Shown piece after piece: positions 1 through 10,916 of a DNA stretch of 64,000 nucleotides (within the stretch, counting starts at the first letter, position 1; each line of letters opens with the position of its first letter). The notes below the pieces were generated by a model, which did not search any database, was not told the origin of the DNA, and worked only from the letters and a program-made list of their open reading frames with translations. Location: contig JANRJL010000066.1 in assembly GCA_033763995.1 (NCBI GenBank), forward strand, positions 23,321 through 87,320, written 5' to 3'. The DNA comes from GCA-2737725 sp033763995. Lineage in GTDB: Bacteria; Pseudomonadota; Alphaproteobacteria; Rhodospirillales; Rhodospirillaceae. Made by a program: the position numbers and the translations under genes.

Positions 1-321
1 AAGGACATGTTCGACGCGGTCGATCGTGTCTCGGCCATCAGCTCGGAGAAGTCGCGCTCCATCAAGATGAGCTGCGAGAAGGGCATGGTCACGCTGTCGG
101 CTTCCAGCCCCGAGGCGGGCAGCGCCACCGAGGAAGTGGAAGCCTCCTACGGCGCCGGTCAATTGGAGATCGGGTTCAACTCGCGTTATCTGCTCGATAT
201 TCTGCAGCAGATCGAGGGCGACGCGGCCCGCTTCGTCATGGCCGATGCGGCCTCGCCCACCGTCATCCGCGACGTCGCCGACGGCTCGGCGGTTTACGTG
301 CTCATGCCGATGCGGGTGTGA
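1..321 (+). CDS. dnaN: DNA polymerase III beta sliding clamp, 3' end only
   Basis: This is the last 106 codons of the replication clamp, which encircles DNA and tethers polymerase III; the start lies left of the window. The reading frame is open from base 1. The visible part is the third clamp domain, with a RYLLDIL segment and the family's usual ending YVLMPMRV. It is followed 10 bp later by recF and then gyrB, the common bacterial order near dnaA, so dnaA or an origin may lie further left, although this is not visible here. Identity is secure from the C-terminal signature and the neighbours; only completeness is lacking. Confidence 0.93.
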   Translation, partial: KDMFDAVDRVSAISSEKSRSIKMSCEKGMVTLSASSPEAGSATEEVEASYGAGQLEIGFNSRYLLDILQQIEGDAARFVMADAASPTVIRDVADGSAVYVLMPMRV

Positions 322-331
322 CGCGCGCCCC

Positions 332-1558
332 GTGAACGCGCATCCCGACAGCCGCGATCATCTCGCCTCCGCGCCTGCGTTAACTTCGGCGGTCCGCGCC
401 GGCGTGCGGCGCATCTCGCTCAGCGCCTTTCGCAGCTACGACACGCTCAAACTTGAGGTCGGCGACGGACCCGTGGTGCTGGCGGGCGCCAACGGCTCGG
501 GCAAGACGAATTTACTGGAAGCGATTTCGTTTCTGGCCCCCGGCCGTGGCCTGCGCGGCGCGCGGCTCACGGGCGTGACCCACGCCCTCCCCACGGGCTT
601 GCCCGGGGTCAAACCCTGGGCCGTGGCCGCCGAGGTCTATACGCCCGAGGGCGACGTGCGCATGGGCACGGGGCTCGCTCCCGAGGGCGGCGAGAAGCGC
701 GTGGTCCACGTGGACGGTGCGGCCGTCCGCGGCCAGGCGGTGCTGGCGCGTCACTTCGGTCTGGTGTGGCTCACGCCCGCCATGGACCGGCTGTTCCTCG
801 AAGCGCCTGCCGCCCGGCGCAAATTTCTGGACCGGCTGATCATCGCGTTCGACCCCGACCACGCCGGGCGCACGGCGGCCTTTGATCGCGCCTACCGCCA
901 GCGCGCGCGGTTGTTTCGCGACGCCGTCAAGGACGGGGTTTGGTACGCCTCCCTGGAAGACACCATGGCCCGCTACGGCGTGGCCATCGCGGCGGCCCGG
1001 CGCGATATGATCAACCGCTTGAACGCGGCCTTGGTGGACGCGCGTGGGCCGTTTCCCGGGGCACGGCTCGAATTGCAGGGCGCGGTCGATGACTGGCTGG
1101 TGCAAATGCCCGCCGTCGACGTGGAGGAAAAACTTCGCGGAGCACTCGCTCAAAGTCGCGCCGCGCGCATGGCCGAGGACGGCGCCAGCGAGCCCGGGCC
1201 CCATCGCAGCGACCTCGTGGCCGTGTTCGCCATGCCCGGTCACGACAGCCACGGCCAGGCGGCCGAGCAGTGCTCCACCGGCGAGCAGAAGGCCTTGCTG
1301 ATCGCCATTCTGCTGGCCCAGGCCCGGTTGCAGAAAATCCAGCGGGGCTTTGCCCCGGTGTTGCTGCTGGATGAGATCGCCGCCCACCTGGACCGGCAGC
1401 GCCGTCAGGCCCTGTTTTCGGAGATTTTGGCCCTGGGCGCGCAAGCCTGGATGACGGGTACCGACGAGGGGGTCTTCGCCGACTTGGGCCCCAGCGCGCA
1501 AGTCTTCGCAATCCGGCGGAATTCCTTGGTTCCAAGCCCTCGTAATCCCCCGCCATGA
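332..1558 (+). CDS. recF: DNA replication and repair protein RecF
   Basis: RecF is an SMC-like ATPase that helps load RecA at gapped DNA. The 408-residue product has the Walker A loop GANGSGKTN at about residues 52-60, the GPHRSDL motif, an ABC-type signature CSTGEQKALL and the Walker B PVLLLDEIAAHLD. I chose the GTG at 332, ten bases after the dnaN stop. The frame stays open upstream, but that part overlaps dnaN and has no family-like sequence. Even so the protein is slightly longer than typical RecF (about 360-390), with about 20 extra residues before the conserved RISLSAFRSY start. It is likely cotranscribed with dnaN. Confidence 0.95.
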   Translation: MNAHPDSRDHLASAPALTSAVRAGVRRISLSAFRSYDTLKLEVGDGPVVLAGANGSGKTNLLEAISFLAPGRGLRGARLTGVTHALPTGLPGVKPWAVAAEVYTPEGDVRMGTGLAPEGGEKRVVHVDGAAVRGQAVLARHFGLVWLTPAMDRLFLEAPAARRKFLDRLIIAFDPDHAGRTAAFDRAYRQRARLFRDAVKDGVWYASLEDTMARYGVAIAAARRDMINRLNAALVDARGPFPGARLELQGAVDDWLVQMPAVDVEEKLRGALAQSRAARMAEDGASEPGPHRSDLVAVFAMPGHDSHGQAAEQCSTGEQKALLIAILLAQARLQKIQRGFAPVLLLDEIAAHLDRQRRQALFSEILALGAQAWMTGTDEGVFADLGPSAQVFAIRRNSLVPSPRNPPP

Positions 1559-1622
1559 TCGCTATTGTGGCGCTGACAGAGACCTTGCGAGACCCCAAAA
1601 AGACCTCAAAAAAGAGCCCGCC

Positions 1623-4136
<2,514 letters not shown>

Positions 4137-4170
4137 CTCAGGCCCAGCGCCCCATTGACCAAGGCTGCGA

Positions 4171-4193
4171 GTGTAATACATACTGTATTACAC
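4171..4193. promoter_or_regulatory. Perfect inverted repeat, likely operator of the MNT/HEPN pair
   Basis: The sequence GTGTAATACA-TAC-TGTATTACAC has perfect 10-bp arms around 3 bases and is strikingly AT-rich for this genome. It ends 15 bp before the ATG of the nucleotidyltransferase gene. A TTGACC hexamer at 4155-4160 could serve as a -35 box, which would place the repeat over the -10 region. The encoded MNT protein has an RHH-like N-terminus, so autoregulation through this site is the obvious inference. Confidence 0.7.
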
Positions 4194-4208
4194 ATTTGGT
4201 ACTAGGCC

Positions 4209-4688
4209 ATGGCCAACACCCCCGTCATGTCGCTGCGCGTTGCACCCAAGCACCGGCCTTTGGTGCGGCGGGCGGCGCGTGCCTTGCGCGATCAGCCGCG
4301 GCTCGCAGCACAGCTTGCGGGCCTGCTGGGCGGCAAGCCGGCGGTCTTGGAGCCCGCTTTGGGCCCCTTCCGCGACCAGGAGGCCGCGCTGGGCTTTATC
4401 CGCGACCGGCTGGTCGCCTGTCTGAAGCCCGAGGAGGTCTGGCTGTTCGGCAGCCGCGCGCGGGGCAACGCCCGGCCCGACAGCGACTTCGACATCCTCG
4501 TCGTGCTGCCCGACGACGCCCAGCTCGATTATCAGCGCGTTTATGAGCCGCTAATGGCGTCGGGGCTCGGCTGCGACGTGGTGCCGTGCCGCAAGTCGGA
4601 CTTCCGCGCCGAGGCGCTCGAGCCCGGCACGATGAGCGCGCGCGTCGTCACGGAAGGGCGGTTGTTGTACCGCCGTCGGCCGCGATGA
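4209..4688 (+). CDS. MNT-type nucleotidyltransferase with RHH-like N-terminus (putative antitoxin)
   Basis: The 159-residue protein contains a minimal nucleotidyltransferase domain: GSRARG at about 81-86, then SDFDILVVLP with the paired metal-binding aspartates, and a possible third Asp in GCDVVPC. In MNT/HEPN pairs this enzyme commonly acts as the antitoxin, and some members AMPylate the HEPN partner. The first 30 residues (MSLRVAPKHRPLVRRAARAL) resemble a ribbon-helix-helix strand and helix, suggesting a fused DNA-binding module; this is an inference. The stop overlaps the next gene's start in an ATGA arrangement, typical of a two-gene toxin-antitoxin operon. A perfect palindrome sits just upstream. 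Confidence 0.8.
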   Translation: MANTPVMSLRVAPKHRPLVRRAARALRDQPRLAAQLAGLLGGKPAVLEPALGPFRDQEAALGFIRDRLVACLKPEEVWLFGSRARGNARPDSDFDILVVLPDDAQLDYQRVYEPLMASGLGCDVVPCRKSDFRAEALEPGTMSARVVTEGRLLYRRRPR

Positions 4689-5080
4689 CCGCGTCGCGGC
4701 AGGCCGCATCGTTCCTGAGCCTCGCGCGCGAAGATCTAGCCGCCGCCAAGGCGCTTCTCGAGACGTTTCCTCGTCACGCCGCCTTCAACCTGTCGCAGGC
4801 CGCCGAGAAAATCATCAAGGCCGTGCTGACCTCGGAGGGACTTTCCATGGGCACTAGCCACCATCAGTTGGGACGACTCGTGCAGTTGCTGCCGGCCGGC
4901 CATTTCTGGCGCGAGGAATTGATGGGCTTGGATAAACACACGGCCGCCGCCACGATATTCCGCTACCCGGCGGCTGGCGGGGCCATGCCGAGTGTGCCTC
5001 CTATCGAGCGTCTTACATCGCACCTGCGCGAACTCGAAGCCTTGCTGCCCGAGATCGAGGACTGGCGCCGCGAAAGGTAG
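4685..5080 (+). CDS. HEPN domain protein (putative toxin partner of the MNT gene)
   Basis: The 131-residue all-alpha protein has the HEPN-like segment AAFNLSQAAEKIIKAVL (about residues 32-48) followed by a SHHQLGRLVQLLP stretch. The usual HEPN RNase motif, Arg-x4-6-His, is not evident; the nearest match is the short RLTSH near the C-terminus. It may therefore belong to a HEPN group without that catalytic motif or be inactive. The start ATG at 4685 overlaps the MNT stop by four bases and gives the right N-terminal helix. An alternative function as a nucleotide-binding partner of the MNT enzyme is possible. Confidence 0.72.
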   Translation: MTASRQAASFLSLAREDLAAAKALLETFPRHAAFNLSQAAEKIIKAVLTSEGLSMGTSHHQLGRLVQLLPAGHFWREELMGLDKHTAAATIFRYPAAGGAMPSVPPIERLTSHLRELEALLPEIEDWRRER

Positions 5081-5085
5081 CCGCC

Positions 5086-5496
5086 ATGCGCAACGCCGCT
5101 GTCGCCGGATCGCTTTACTTCGCCGCCGTTTTCGCGCTGGGTTTTGTGCTGGGTACATTGCGCGTGCTGGCGATCATCCCCGTGCTGGGCGAGACAGGTG
5201 CGGTGGTGCTTGAGTTGCCCATCATGCTGGCGGCCTCATGGGCGATCTGCGGCTGGCTGGTGAAGCGCCATCACGTGCCGGCCGTGACCAAGGACCGCCT
5301 GGTCATGGGGGGGCTCGCTTTTGCGCTGCTGATGCTGGCCGAGCTGGGCGTGTCGGTGCTGGCCTTCGGGCGCGGCGTGGCCGAACACTTCGCGACCTAT
5401 CGGGCCCTGTCGGCGCAGTTGGGCTTGGCCGCGCAAGTGATGTTCGCGGCCTTTCCGCTGATCCGCTACCGAACCGGCGCTGCTACTCGGGCTTGA
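5086..5496 (+). CDS. Small four-helix inner-membrane protein of unknown function
   Basis: The 136-residue product is very hydrophobic, with about four predicted membrane segments: SLYFAAVFALGFVLGTL (near 9-25), VVLELPIMLAASWAICGWLV, LVMGGLAFALLMLAELGVSVLAF, and a C-terminal LGLAAQVMFAAFPL. I see no catalytic motif and do not recognise the family beyond a general hypothetical membrane protein. It begins 5 bp after the HEPN gene, so it may be cotranscribed with the MNT/HEPN pair. Its 3' end overlaps the convergent RHH gene by 14 bases. Confidence 0.7.
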   Translation: MRNAAVAGSLYFAAVFALGFVLGTLRVLAIIPVLGETGAVVLELPIMLAASWAICGWLVKRHHVPAVTKDRLVMGGLAFALLMLAELGVSVLAFGRGVAEHFATYRALSAQLGLAAQVMFAAFPLIRYRTGAATRA

Positions 5497-5773
5497 CGGC
5501 CACTTGCACGCGATCGTCGGCCTGCAGGGCCTTGACGGTGCGGAAGTGGTCTTCCCAGGCGTCGGCGAATTCGCACAGGGCCTGCAACATCAGGGCGTCC
5601 ATGGTCTTTTCCATCTGCCGCGCCAGCGCCGTGAGCCGGCCGTGCAGATCGCGCGGCAGTACCAGATCGGCCGAGGACTTCGGCTTGGCCGGTGACGCTT
5701 TGGCCTTGGGCTTTGCCTTCGCGCTCTTGGCCTTCATATCCTTGGCCTTGGTCTTTTTGACGTTTCGCGCCAT
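5483..5773 (-). CDS. Ribbon-helix-helix-like protein with a Lys/Ala-rich N-terminal tail
   Basis: The 96-residue protein splits into two parts. Residues 1-36 are a lysine/alanine/proline-rich tail with repeated KAK and KPK units, resembling histone H1-like tails and likely binding DNA nonspecifically. Residues 37-80 (LVLPRDLHGRLTALARQM and following helices) fit an RHH fold: a short strand and two helices, the usual dimeric DNA-binding unit of CopG/Arc repressors. A perfect 9-bp inverted repeat lies about 40 bp upstream in the gap shared with the PBP gene and could be its operator. The target is unknown. Confidence 0.6.
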   Translation of the reverse strand: MARNVKKTKAKDMKAKSAKAKPKAKASPAKPKSSADLVLPRDLHGRLTALARQMEKTMDALMLQALCEFADAWEDHFRTVKALQADDRVQVAVKPE

Positions 5774-5813
5774 GCGCCCTTACTCCGAACCGACTTATTG
5801 CCTTTATTTTGCT

Positions 5814-5836
5814 CCGTTGCCTGGGGTAGGCAACGG
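5814..5836. promoter_or_regulatory. Perfect 9-bp inverted repeat between the RHH and PBP genes
   Basis: CCGTTGCCT-GGGGT-AGGCAACGG, perfect arms with a 5-base spacer, in the 95-bp divergent gap. It could be an operator for the RHH protein or for the penicillin-binding protein gene, or a hairpin in either leader. There is no T-tract, so it is not a clear terminator. Confidence 0.5.
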
Positions 5837-5868
5837 ACCGTTCACTTTAGATTAGCTATACCATACCG

Positions 5869-7797
5869 ATGGCCGACGAAAAGCAATCCGACGACGCGCC
5901 CGACAAGGCCGCGCGCAAACCCAAGCGCGGCAAAGCACCGGCCAAAGGACCCACCCGCGCGGGCGCTTGGCGCTGGGTGGCCAACATTCTCGCCGTGGGC
6001 GTGTGGGCCTTCACCGCCAGCCTGTTGATCCTGGGCTGGTTGTCGCTCGACCTACCCGCCATCGACGAAGCGGCACTGACCCGCAAGCCCAACATCGTCC
6101 TGCTGGACTCAAGCGGCCAGGAGTTCGCGAGCTTCGGCGACATCTACGGGCCCAGCGTCGCGGTGCGCGATTTGCCCAAGCATCTGCCCGCCGCCGTGGT
6201 GGCGGTGGAGGATCGGCGCTTTTACGAGCATCCGGGCATCGACCTGCGCGGACTGGCCCGGGCCATGGTGGAAAACCTCAAGGCCGCCAGAGTGGTGCAG
6301 GGCGGGTCCACCATCACCCAGCAGGTGGCCAAGAACTTGTTTCTCAGCCCCGAGCGCACCATCGGGCGCAAGCTGCGCGAGATGCTGCTGGCCTGGCGGC
6401 TGGAACAAGCCTTCACCAAGGACCAGATTCTCGCCATCTATCTCAACCGCGTTTATCTCGGTGCCGGCACCTATGGCGTGGAGGCTGCCGCCCAACGCTA
6501 CTTCGGCCGCTCGGCGCGCGAGGTGAGCGTCTATCAGGCCGCCGTGCTGGCCGGATTGCTCAAGGCCCCCTCGCGCTACAATCCCATCAACGATGCCGAG
6601 CTGGCCGCCGCCCGCGCCGATATCGTGCTCGGCACCATGGTGGACACCGGCGCGCTCACGCCCGCGCAAGCCGCGGCCGCCAAGAAAAACGCCAGCCGCA
6701 TTCTCAAGACGGCGGCCGCCAACAAGCCATCCCAGCGCGCCCGCTACTTCGCCGATTGGATTCTGCCGCAAGTTGAATCGTTTCTCGGCGCCGTGGACCG
6801 TGACCTGATCGTGCGCACCACGCTCAATAGCGCGCTGCAAACGGCGGCCGAAACCGCGCTCACGCGGGCGCTCGCGGGCTCCGGCGAGGCCCTGCGCATC
6901 GAGCAAGGCGCGGTGCTGGTGCTCTCGCCCGACGGCGCCGTGCGCGCCATGGTCGGCGGGCGCGACTACGACGACAGCCAATTCAACCGCGTGACCCAGG
7001 CGCTGCGCCAGCCGGGCTCGGCCTTCAAGCCCTTCGTTTATCTCGCCGGTCTCGAGGCCGGCTACGACATCGACGACATGGTCACCGATGCGCCGATCAA
7101 CATTTCGGGCTGGAAGCCGCAGAATTTTTCCGGCGACTACAAGGGCCCCGTCACCATCGAAACCGCCGTGGCCCAGTCCATCAACACAATCGCCGTGCGC
7201 GTCGCCCAGCAGGTGGGCCCCACGGCCCTGGTCAATGTCGCCAAGCGGCTCGGCATCACCGCGCCCATGAAGCCCGAACTGTCGCTGGCCTTGGGCTCGG
7301 CGGAAGTCACGCTGCTGGAACTCACCTCGGCCTATGCGCCCTTCGCCAACGGCGGCGCGGCCGTGCTGCCCTATGCCATCGTGGAGATCGCCGAGCACGG
7401 CGGCCAGCCGCTCTATCGCCGCCAGGGCACGGGTTTGGGCCAGGTCATGTCGGAGGAGAATCTCGTCCGCATGAATCACCTGCTGCGCGGCGTGATCGAG
7501 ACCGGCACCGGGGTGGCGGCGGCCTTTGGCTATCCGGCGGCGGGCAAAACCGGCACCAGCTCGGACTTCCGCGACGCGTGGTTCGTGGGCTACTCGGCCG
7601 ACTATGTGGCTGGCGTGTGGGTCGGCAACGATTCCGGCGCCTTCATGAAAAATGTCACCGGCGGCGGCGTGCCGGCGCGCATCTGGCGCGACGTCATGAG
7701 CGCCGCCCACAGCGGGACCCCGCGCAAGGATCTGCCGGGACTGGAGAAAGATGATAATCCCTTTGTCCAATTATGGCGTTCGATCATCGGGGATTAA
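5869..7797 (+). CDS. Class A penicillin-binding protein (PBP1A-like transglycosylase/transpeptidase)
   Basis: This bifunctional peptidoglycan synthase polymerises glycan strands and cross-links peptides in the periplasm. The 642-residue product has a charged Lys-rich cytoplasmic tail and one membrane anchor (about 45-65). The GT51 domain shows EDRRFYEHPG (catalytic Glu near 114), GGSTITQQVAKN and the RKLREMLLAWRLE region. The transpeptidase domain follows, with SAFK (Ser near 384), SIN (near 437) and KTGTS (near 560). All three penicillin-binding motifs are intact. The protein is shorter than PBP1A of E. coli (about 850) because the OB-type insert appears absent. It converges with the MFS gene, with a 4-bp overlap. 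Confidence 0.92.
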   Translation: MADEKQSDDAPDKAARKPKRGKAPAKGPTRAGAWRWVANILAVGVWAFTASLLILGWLSLDLPAIDEAALTRKPNIVLLDSSGQEFASFGDIYGPSVAVRDLPKHLPAAVVAVEDRRFYEHPGIDLRGLARAMVENLKAARVVQGGSTITQQVAKNLFLSPERTIGRKLREMLLAWRLEQAFTKDQILAIYLNRVYLGAGTYGVEAAAQRYFGRSAREVSVYQAAVLAGLLKAPSRYNPINDAELAAARADIVLGTMVDTGALTPAQAAAAKKNASRILKTAAANKPSQRARYFADWILPQVESFLGAVDRDLIVRTTLNSALQTAAETALTRALAGSGEALRIEQGAVLVLSPDGAVRAMVGGRDYDDSQFNRVTQALRQPGSAFKPFVYLAGLEAGYDIDDMVTDAPINISGWKPQNFSGDYKGPVTIETAVAQSINTIAVRVAQQVGPTALVNVAKRLGITAPMKPELSLALGSAEVTLLELTSAYAPFANGGAAVLPYAIVEIAEHGGQPLYRRQGTGLGQVMSEENLVRMNHLLRGVIETGTGVAAAFGYPAAGKTGTSSDFRDAWFVGYSADYVAGVWVGNDSGAFMKNVTGGGVPARIWRDVMSAAHSGTPRKDLPGLEKDDNPFVQLWRSIIGD

Positions 7798-8984
7798 GCC
7801 CCCGCGCCGCGCCTGATGACGGTGTAGAACACGCCGAGCGCGCCCAGCGTCGAGCACGCGATCACCGCGAACAAGGGCACGGTGGTGCCGTCATGCAGCA
7901 CGCCCACCGCCACGCCGATCAGCGCGCCCACGGTCATTTGCAGAAAGCTCGCGACACTGGAGGCGGTGCCCGCCATGTCGGGAAAGGGCGCGATGGCCCC
8001 GGCCATGGCGTTGGGAAACACCAGCGCGCAGGAGAAAAACACCAGCGCCACGGGGCCGATGACGGCGGGCAGCGTCTGCACGCCGGCCACCGCAAGCCCG
8101 AGCCCCAGCAGGCCCGCGCCAAGCCCGATCCACACGCCGGCGCGCATCATGGCGTGAATCCCTAAGCGTTTCGTCAACCGCCCGCCGATCAAGGCGCCGC
8201 TGACAAAGCCGCCCGCCACGAAGATGAAGAGGTAACCGAAGTTTTCCGGCGCCACGCCCAGCACCCCGATCACCACGAAGGCCCCGCCCGAGATGAAGCT
8301 GAACAATCCGCCGTAAGACAGCCCCGTGGTCAGGGCATAGCCGATGAAACCGCCGTGACTGAGCAGGCGCGCGACGTTGCGCACCAGCGTGGCAGGCCGC
8401 GTGGCCTGGGCGTTGAGACTGCTGTTGGTCTCGACGACCAACACTTTCGCCGCCGTCAGCAGGGCGACGCCCATGATCGTCAGGGCCGCGAACTGTCCGC
8501 GCCAGCCGAAGCCCAGATGAATCCATCCGCCCAGGATCGGCGCGAGCGCCGGGGCCAGGGCCATGACCCCGGACATATAAGACAATATTCGCGCGGCTTC
8601 CTCGCGGGCGAAGAGGTCGCGCACCACGGCCCGCGACAGCACCACGCCCGCGGCACTGCCGATGCCCTGCACCAGCCGCAAGGCCAAGAGCTGTTCGATG
8701 CTGCCGGCCAGGGCGCAACCGATGCTGGAGACGGCGAACAGTACCAATCCCGCCAGGATCAGCGGCCGGCGGCCGAAGCGGTCGGACATGGGGCCATAAA
8801 TCAGCGTGCCCCCGGCGAAACCCAGCATGAACACGCTGAGCGTCAGTTGGGTCTGGGACACCGAGGCCGAGAAAAAGCTTCCGATGCTGGGCAGCGACGG
8901 CAAATAGAGGTCCGTGGACACGGGGCCCAGGGCGACCATGGCCGTCAGGACGGGAATCACGGCTCGGGAAACAGACTTATTCAT
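7794..8984 (-). CDS. Bcr/CflA-type MFS drug-resistance transporter
   Basis: The 396-residue inner-membrane protein has about 12 membrane segments. The diagnostic MFS loop between helices 2 and 3 is present as GPMSDRFGRRPL, preceded by LPSLPSIGSFF in the first periplasmic region, a pattern of the Bcr/CflA proton antiporters. A motif C-like glycine/proline region (APALAPILGGWI) marks helix 5, typical of exporters. The likely role is drug or metabolite efflux; the substrate cannot be read from sequence. The gene is monocistronic as far as visible. Confidence 0.85.
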   Translation of the reverse strand: MNKSVSRAVIPVLTAMVALGPVSTDLYLPSLPSIGSFFSASVSQTQLTLSVFMLGFAGGTLIYGPMSDRFGRRPLILAGLVLFAVSSIGCALAGSIEQLLALRLVQGIGSAAGVVLSRAVVRDLFAREEAARILSYMSGVMALAPALAPILGGWIHLGFGWRGQFAALTIMGVALLTAAKVLVVETNSSLNAQATRPATLVRNVARLLSHGGFIGYALTTGLSYGGLFSFISGGAFVVIGVLGVAPENFGYLFIFVAGGFVSGALIGGRLTKRLGIHAMMRAGVWIGLGAGLLGLGLAVAGVQTLPAVIGPVALVFFSCALVFPNAMAGAIAPFPDMAGTASSVASFLQMTVGALIGVAVGVLHDGTTVPLFAVIACSTLGALGVFYTVIRRGAGA

Positions 8985-9513
8985 ATGTGAGTCGAAACTA
9001 AATGGCCGATTCTTTTATTGCGTTCTCATGTCGTGCCCGCTCAGCGGCTAGCGCGCGGGCATGAGCCATGGTTTGCCGCGCCGGATCAAGCAACGAATTG
9101 AAATCGCGGCACGATTTCGATTCCTCCACAGATTGTGGAAAACTCCTTGGCCGCTCAGTGAAAACACAATGGGTAGAAGATGAGGCAATCTTGCGGATCG
9201 TCGCAATAAAACGAATCTGGGCAGCGCTTTAAGGAAACTTAATTTTTGTTGCCCTAGGATTCCAGGTCGGAATACTTCCACCCGTGCGGGCGCTTGTTGT
9301 CTGGGAGTAGGCGCCCCATGTAACCAAGGCCGCCGACGCATTCAAAAAAGGCGCGGTGGCACGAAACAAGGACCGCAAAAACACAGGTCCTCTCGTTGCC
9401 CGATCCGGTCGGAAACGGACACCGGCGGGCAATCCCCAGGGCAGGCACACGGTTTCGGCGCGGAGTACGCCGCTCGGTAGTTTTGTGTTCGATTTTTGAC
9501 GAGGAGAACTGCT
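8985..9513. other. Intergenic region, 529 bp, with one inverted repeat
   Basis: No convincing gene was found on either strand. The base composition is lower in GC than the surrounding genes. A perfect 7-bp inverted repeat, GAAATCG-CGGCA-CGATTTC, lies at 9100-9118. The stretch must hold the promoters of the divergent MFS and cell wall hydrolase genes. Short frames on the minus strand lack ribosome binding sites and protein-like sequence. Confidence 0.45.
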
Positions 9514-10203
9514 GTGACCCTCTTCCATGTCTTGGCGCGCCTGTGGGCGACCGGCCACCACCGATGGTGCCGTGGCGTAACGTTTGCGGCGGCCCTGGGC
9601 GCATCCCTGGCCGCGGCCCTGGTTCCGGCGGTGTCCTCCGCCAAAGATATCCCCGACGATCTGCACATCGACCTCTCGAGCATCGTCGTTTCCAAAGAAG
9701 AACTAATCTGCCTCGCGCTCAACGATTATTGGGAAGCGCGCAGCGAGGTTTTGGCCGGCCGCGTCGCCGTGGCCCGCGTGGTCCTGAACCGCGCCATGGA
9801 TCCGCGCTTTCCCTCCAACCTGTGCGACGTGGTCAAGCAGACCCGCACCGGGGCTTTGCACCGCTGCCAGTTCTCGTGGTTCTGCGACGGCAAGACCGAC
9901 ACGCCCTATGACGCCAAAGTGTGGCGCGATTCGCTGAAAATCGCCGCTGCGGTCCTGCAGAAGGATTCGGCCATACCCGACCCCACCGACGGAGCCTTGT
10001 GGTACCACGCCGACTTCATCCGGCCGACCTGGGCCATGGGCTATGAGTCCACCACCATCATCGGCACGCACGTCTTCTACCGCGAACCGGTGGAGGCGGC
10101 GCTGACGGGCCGCAAACCCTTCGTGCAGCGCTTGAACGCCTTCGCCGATTGGGTGGCCGACCGTCGCATCAAGGGCGCGGCCGGGCGTATCGCCGCCCGC
10201 TGA
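9514..10203 (+). CDS. SleB-type cell wall hydrolase
   Basis: The roughly 229-residue secreted protein has a signal peptide-like stretch (FAAALGASLAAALVPAVSSA, about 22-41) followed by a hydrolase_2 domain of the SleB/CwlJ type. Features are LALNDYWEARSEVLAGRVAVA with a candidate catalytic Glu, NRAMDPRFPSNLCDVV, CQFSWFCDG and GALWYHADFIRPTWA. Family members cleave peptidoglycan in spore cortex or, in proteobacteria, in cell wall turnover. I start at the GTG at 9514 because GAGGAG lies 7 bp upstream; a TTG at 9496 is in frame but would overlap that ribosome binding site. It converges on the YgjP-like gene with an 11-bp gap. Confidence 0.85.
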   Translation: MTLFHVLARLWATGHHRWCRGVTFAAALGASLAAALVPAVSSAKDIPDDLHIDLSSIVVSKEELICLALNDYWEARSEVLAGRVAVARVVLNRAMDPRFPSNLCDVVKQTRTGALHRCQFSWFCDGKTDTPYDAKVWRDSLKIAAAVLQKDSAIPDPTDGALWYHADFIRPTWAMGYESTTIIGTHVFYREPVEAALTGRKPFVQRLNAFADWVADRRIKGAAGRIAAR

Positions 10204-10214
10204 TCGGGTTCTGT

Positions 10215-10916
10215 TTAGGTATAGCGATGCAAACTGGCGCCATGGCGGCGCAGCCATTGGCGCGCGGGCTCGGCCTCGGCCGTGAGCTCGCGTACCGTGC
10301 GCCAGAAGGCCGCCGAGTGATTCATGTGCCGCAAGTGCGCCACTTCGTGGGCCACCACGTAGCGCGCGACCGATTCCGGGGCCAGAAACAGACGCCAGCT
10401 TAAGGAGAGGCGCCCATCGCGCGAGCAACTGCCCCAGCGCGAGGCGGTGTCGCGCACCGCCACCCGCGTCACACGCCGGTCGATGCGCCGAGCGAACTCA
10501 TGGGCCCAGGCGGCGAAGGTGCGCTTGGCCTCGGCCTTGATCCAGTCCTTGACCCGGCGCGGCAGGTGCTCGGTGGCCCCCGAGACGAACAGCACGTCGG
10601 CTTCGGTCCACACCCCACGCTTGGCGGTCGGCATGGCGCAGATGGTGTGATCGCGCCCCAGCACCGGCAGCGTCGCGCCGTCGGCCAGCGCCATGGGCGG
10701 CATCAGCGTGGCGAGATGCCGCTCGATCCAGCGGCGTTGTTTGATCACGAAGGCGCGCACCACGGCTTCGCTCACGCGAACCGGGCGCACCAGCACGATG
10801 GCGCCCTCGGCCACATCCACGCGCAGGCTCACGCGCCGGGCCCGCGCCGAGACCCGCTCGCGCCATTGGCCGGTGCGGACGAGTTCGGCCAGAAGCGGGA
10901 CGGCGCCGTCGGCCAT
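10215..10916 (-). CDS. YgjP/COG1451-type zinc metallopeptidase
   Basis: The roughly 233-residue protein carries the zincin motif HEVAHLRHMNH, with the extended HExxH-x3-N/H pattern of the YgjP-like (DUF45) family, preceded by RDTASRWGSCSRDGRLSLSWRL split over the conserved SRWGSC segment. I chose the ATG at 10916, which overlaps the YcgN stop as TGATG and follows a GAAGGG ribosome binding site; a GTG five codons earlier is also in frame. The family is poorly characterised. The gene is last in the minus-strand run that begins with ccmA. Confidence 0.82.
   Translation of the reverse strand: MADGAVPLLAELVRTGQWRERVSARARRVSLRVDVAEGAIVLVRPVRVSEAVVRAFVIKQRRWIERHLATLMPPMALADGATLPVLGRDHTICAMPTAKRGVWTEADVLFVSGATEHLPRRVKDWIKAEAKRTFAAWAHEFARRIDRRVTRVAVRDTASRWGSCSRDGRLSLSWRLFLAPESVARYVVAHEVAHLRHMNHSAAFWRTVRELTAEAEPARQWLRRHGASLHRYT

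Noticed and set aside
1..321. Origin of replication near dnaN
   Set aside because: No DnaA boxes or AT-rich unwinding region are visible in the short stretch available; any origin would lie outside the window.
9048..9341. 97-codon frame on the minus strand in the gap before the SleB-type gene
   Set aside because: No ribosome binding site, Arg/Pro-rich composition and no recognisable motif.
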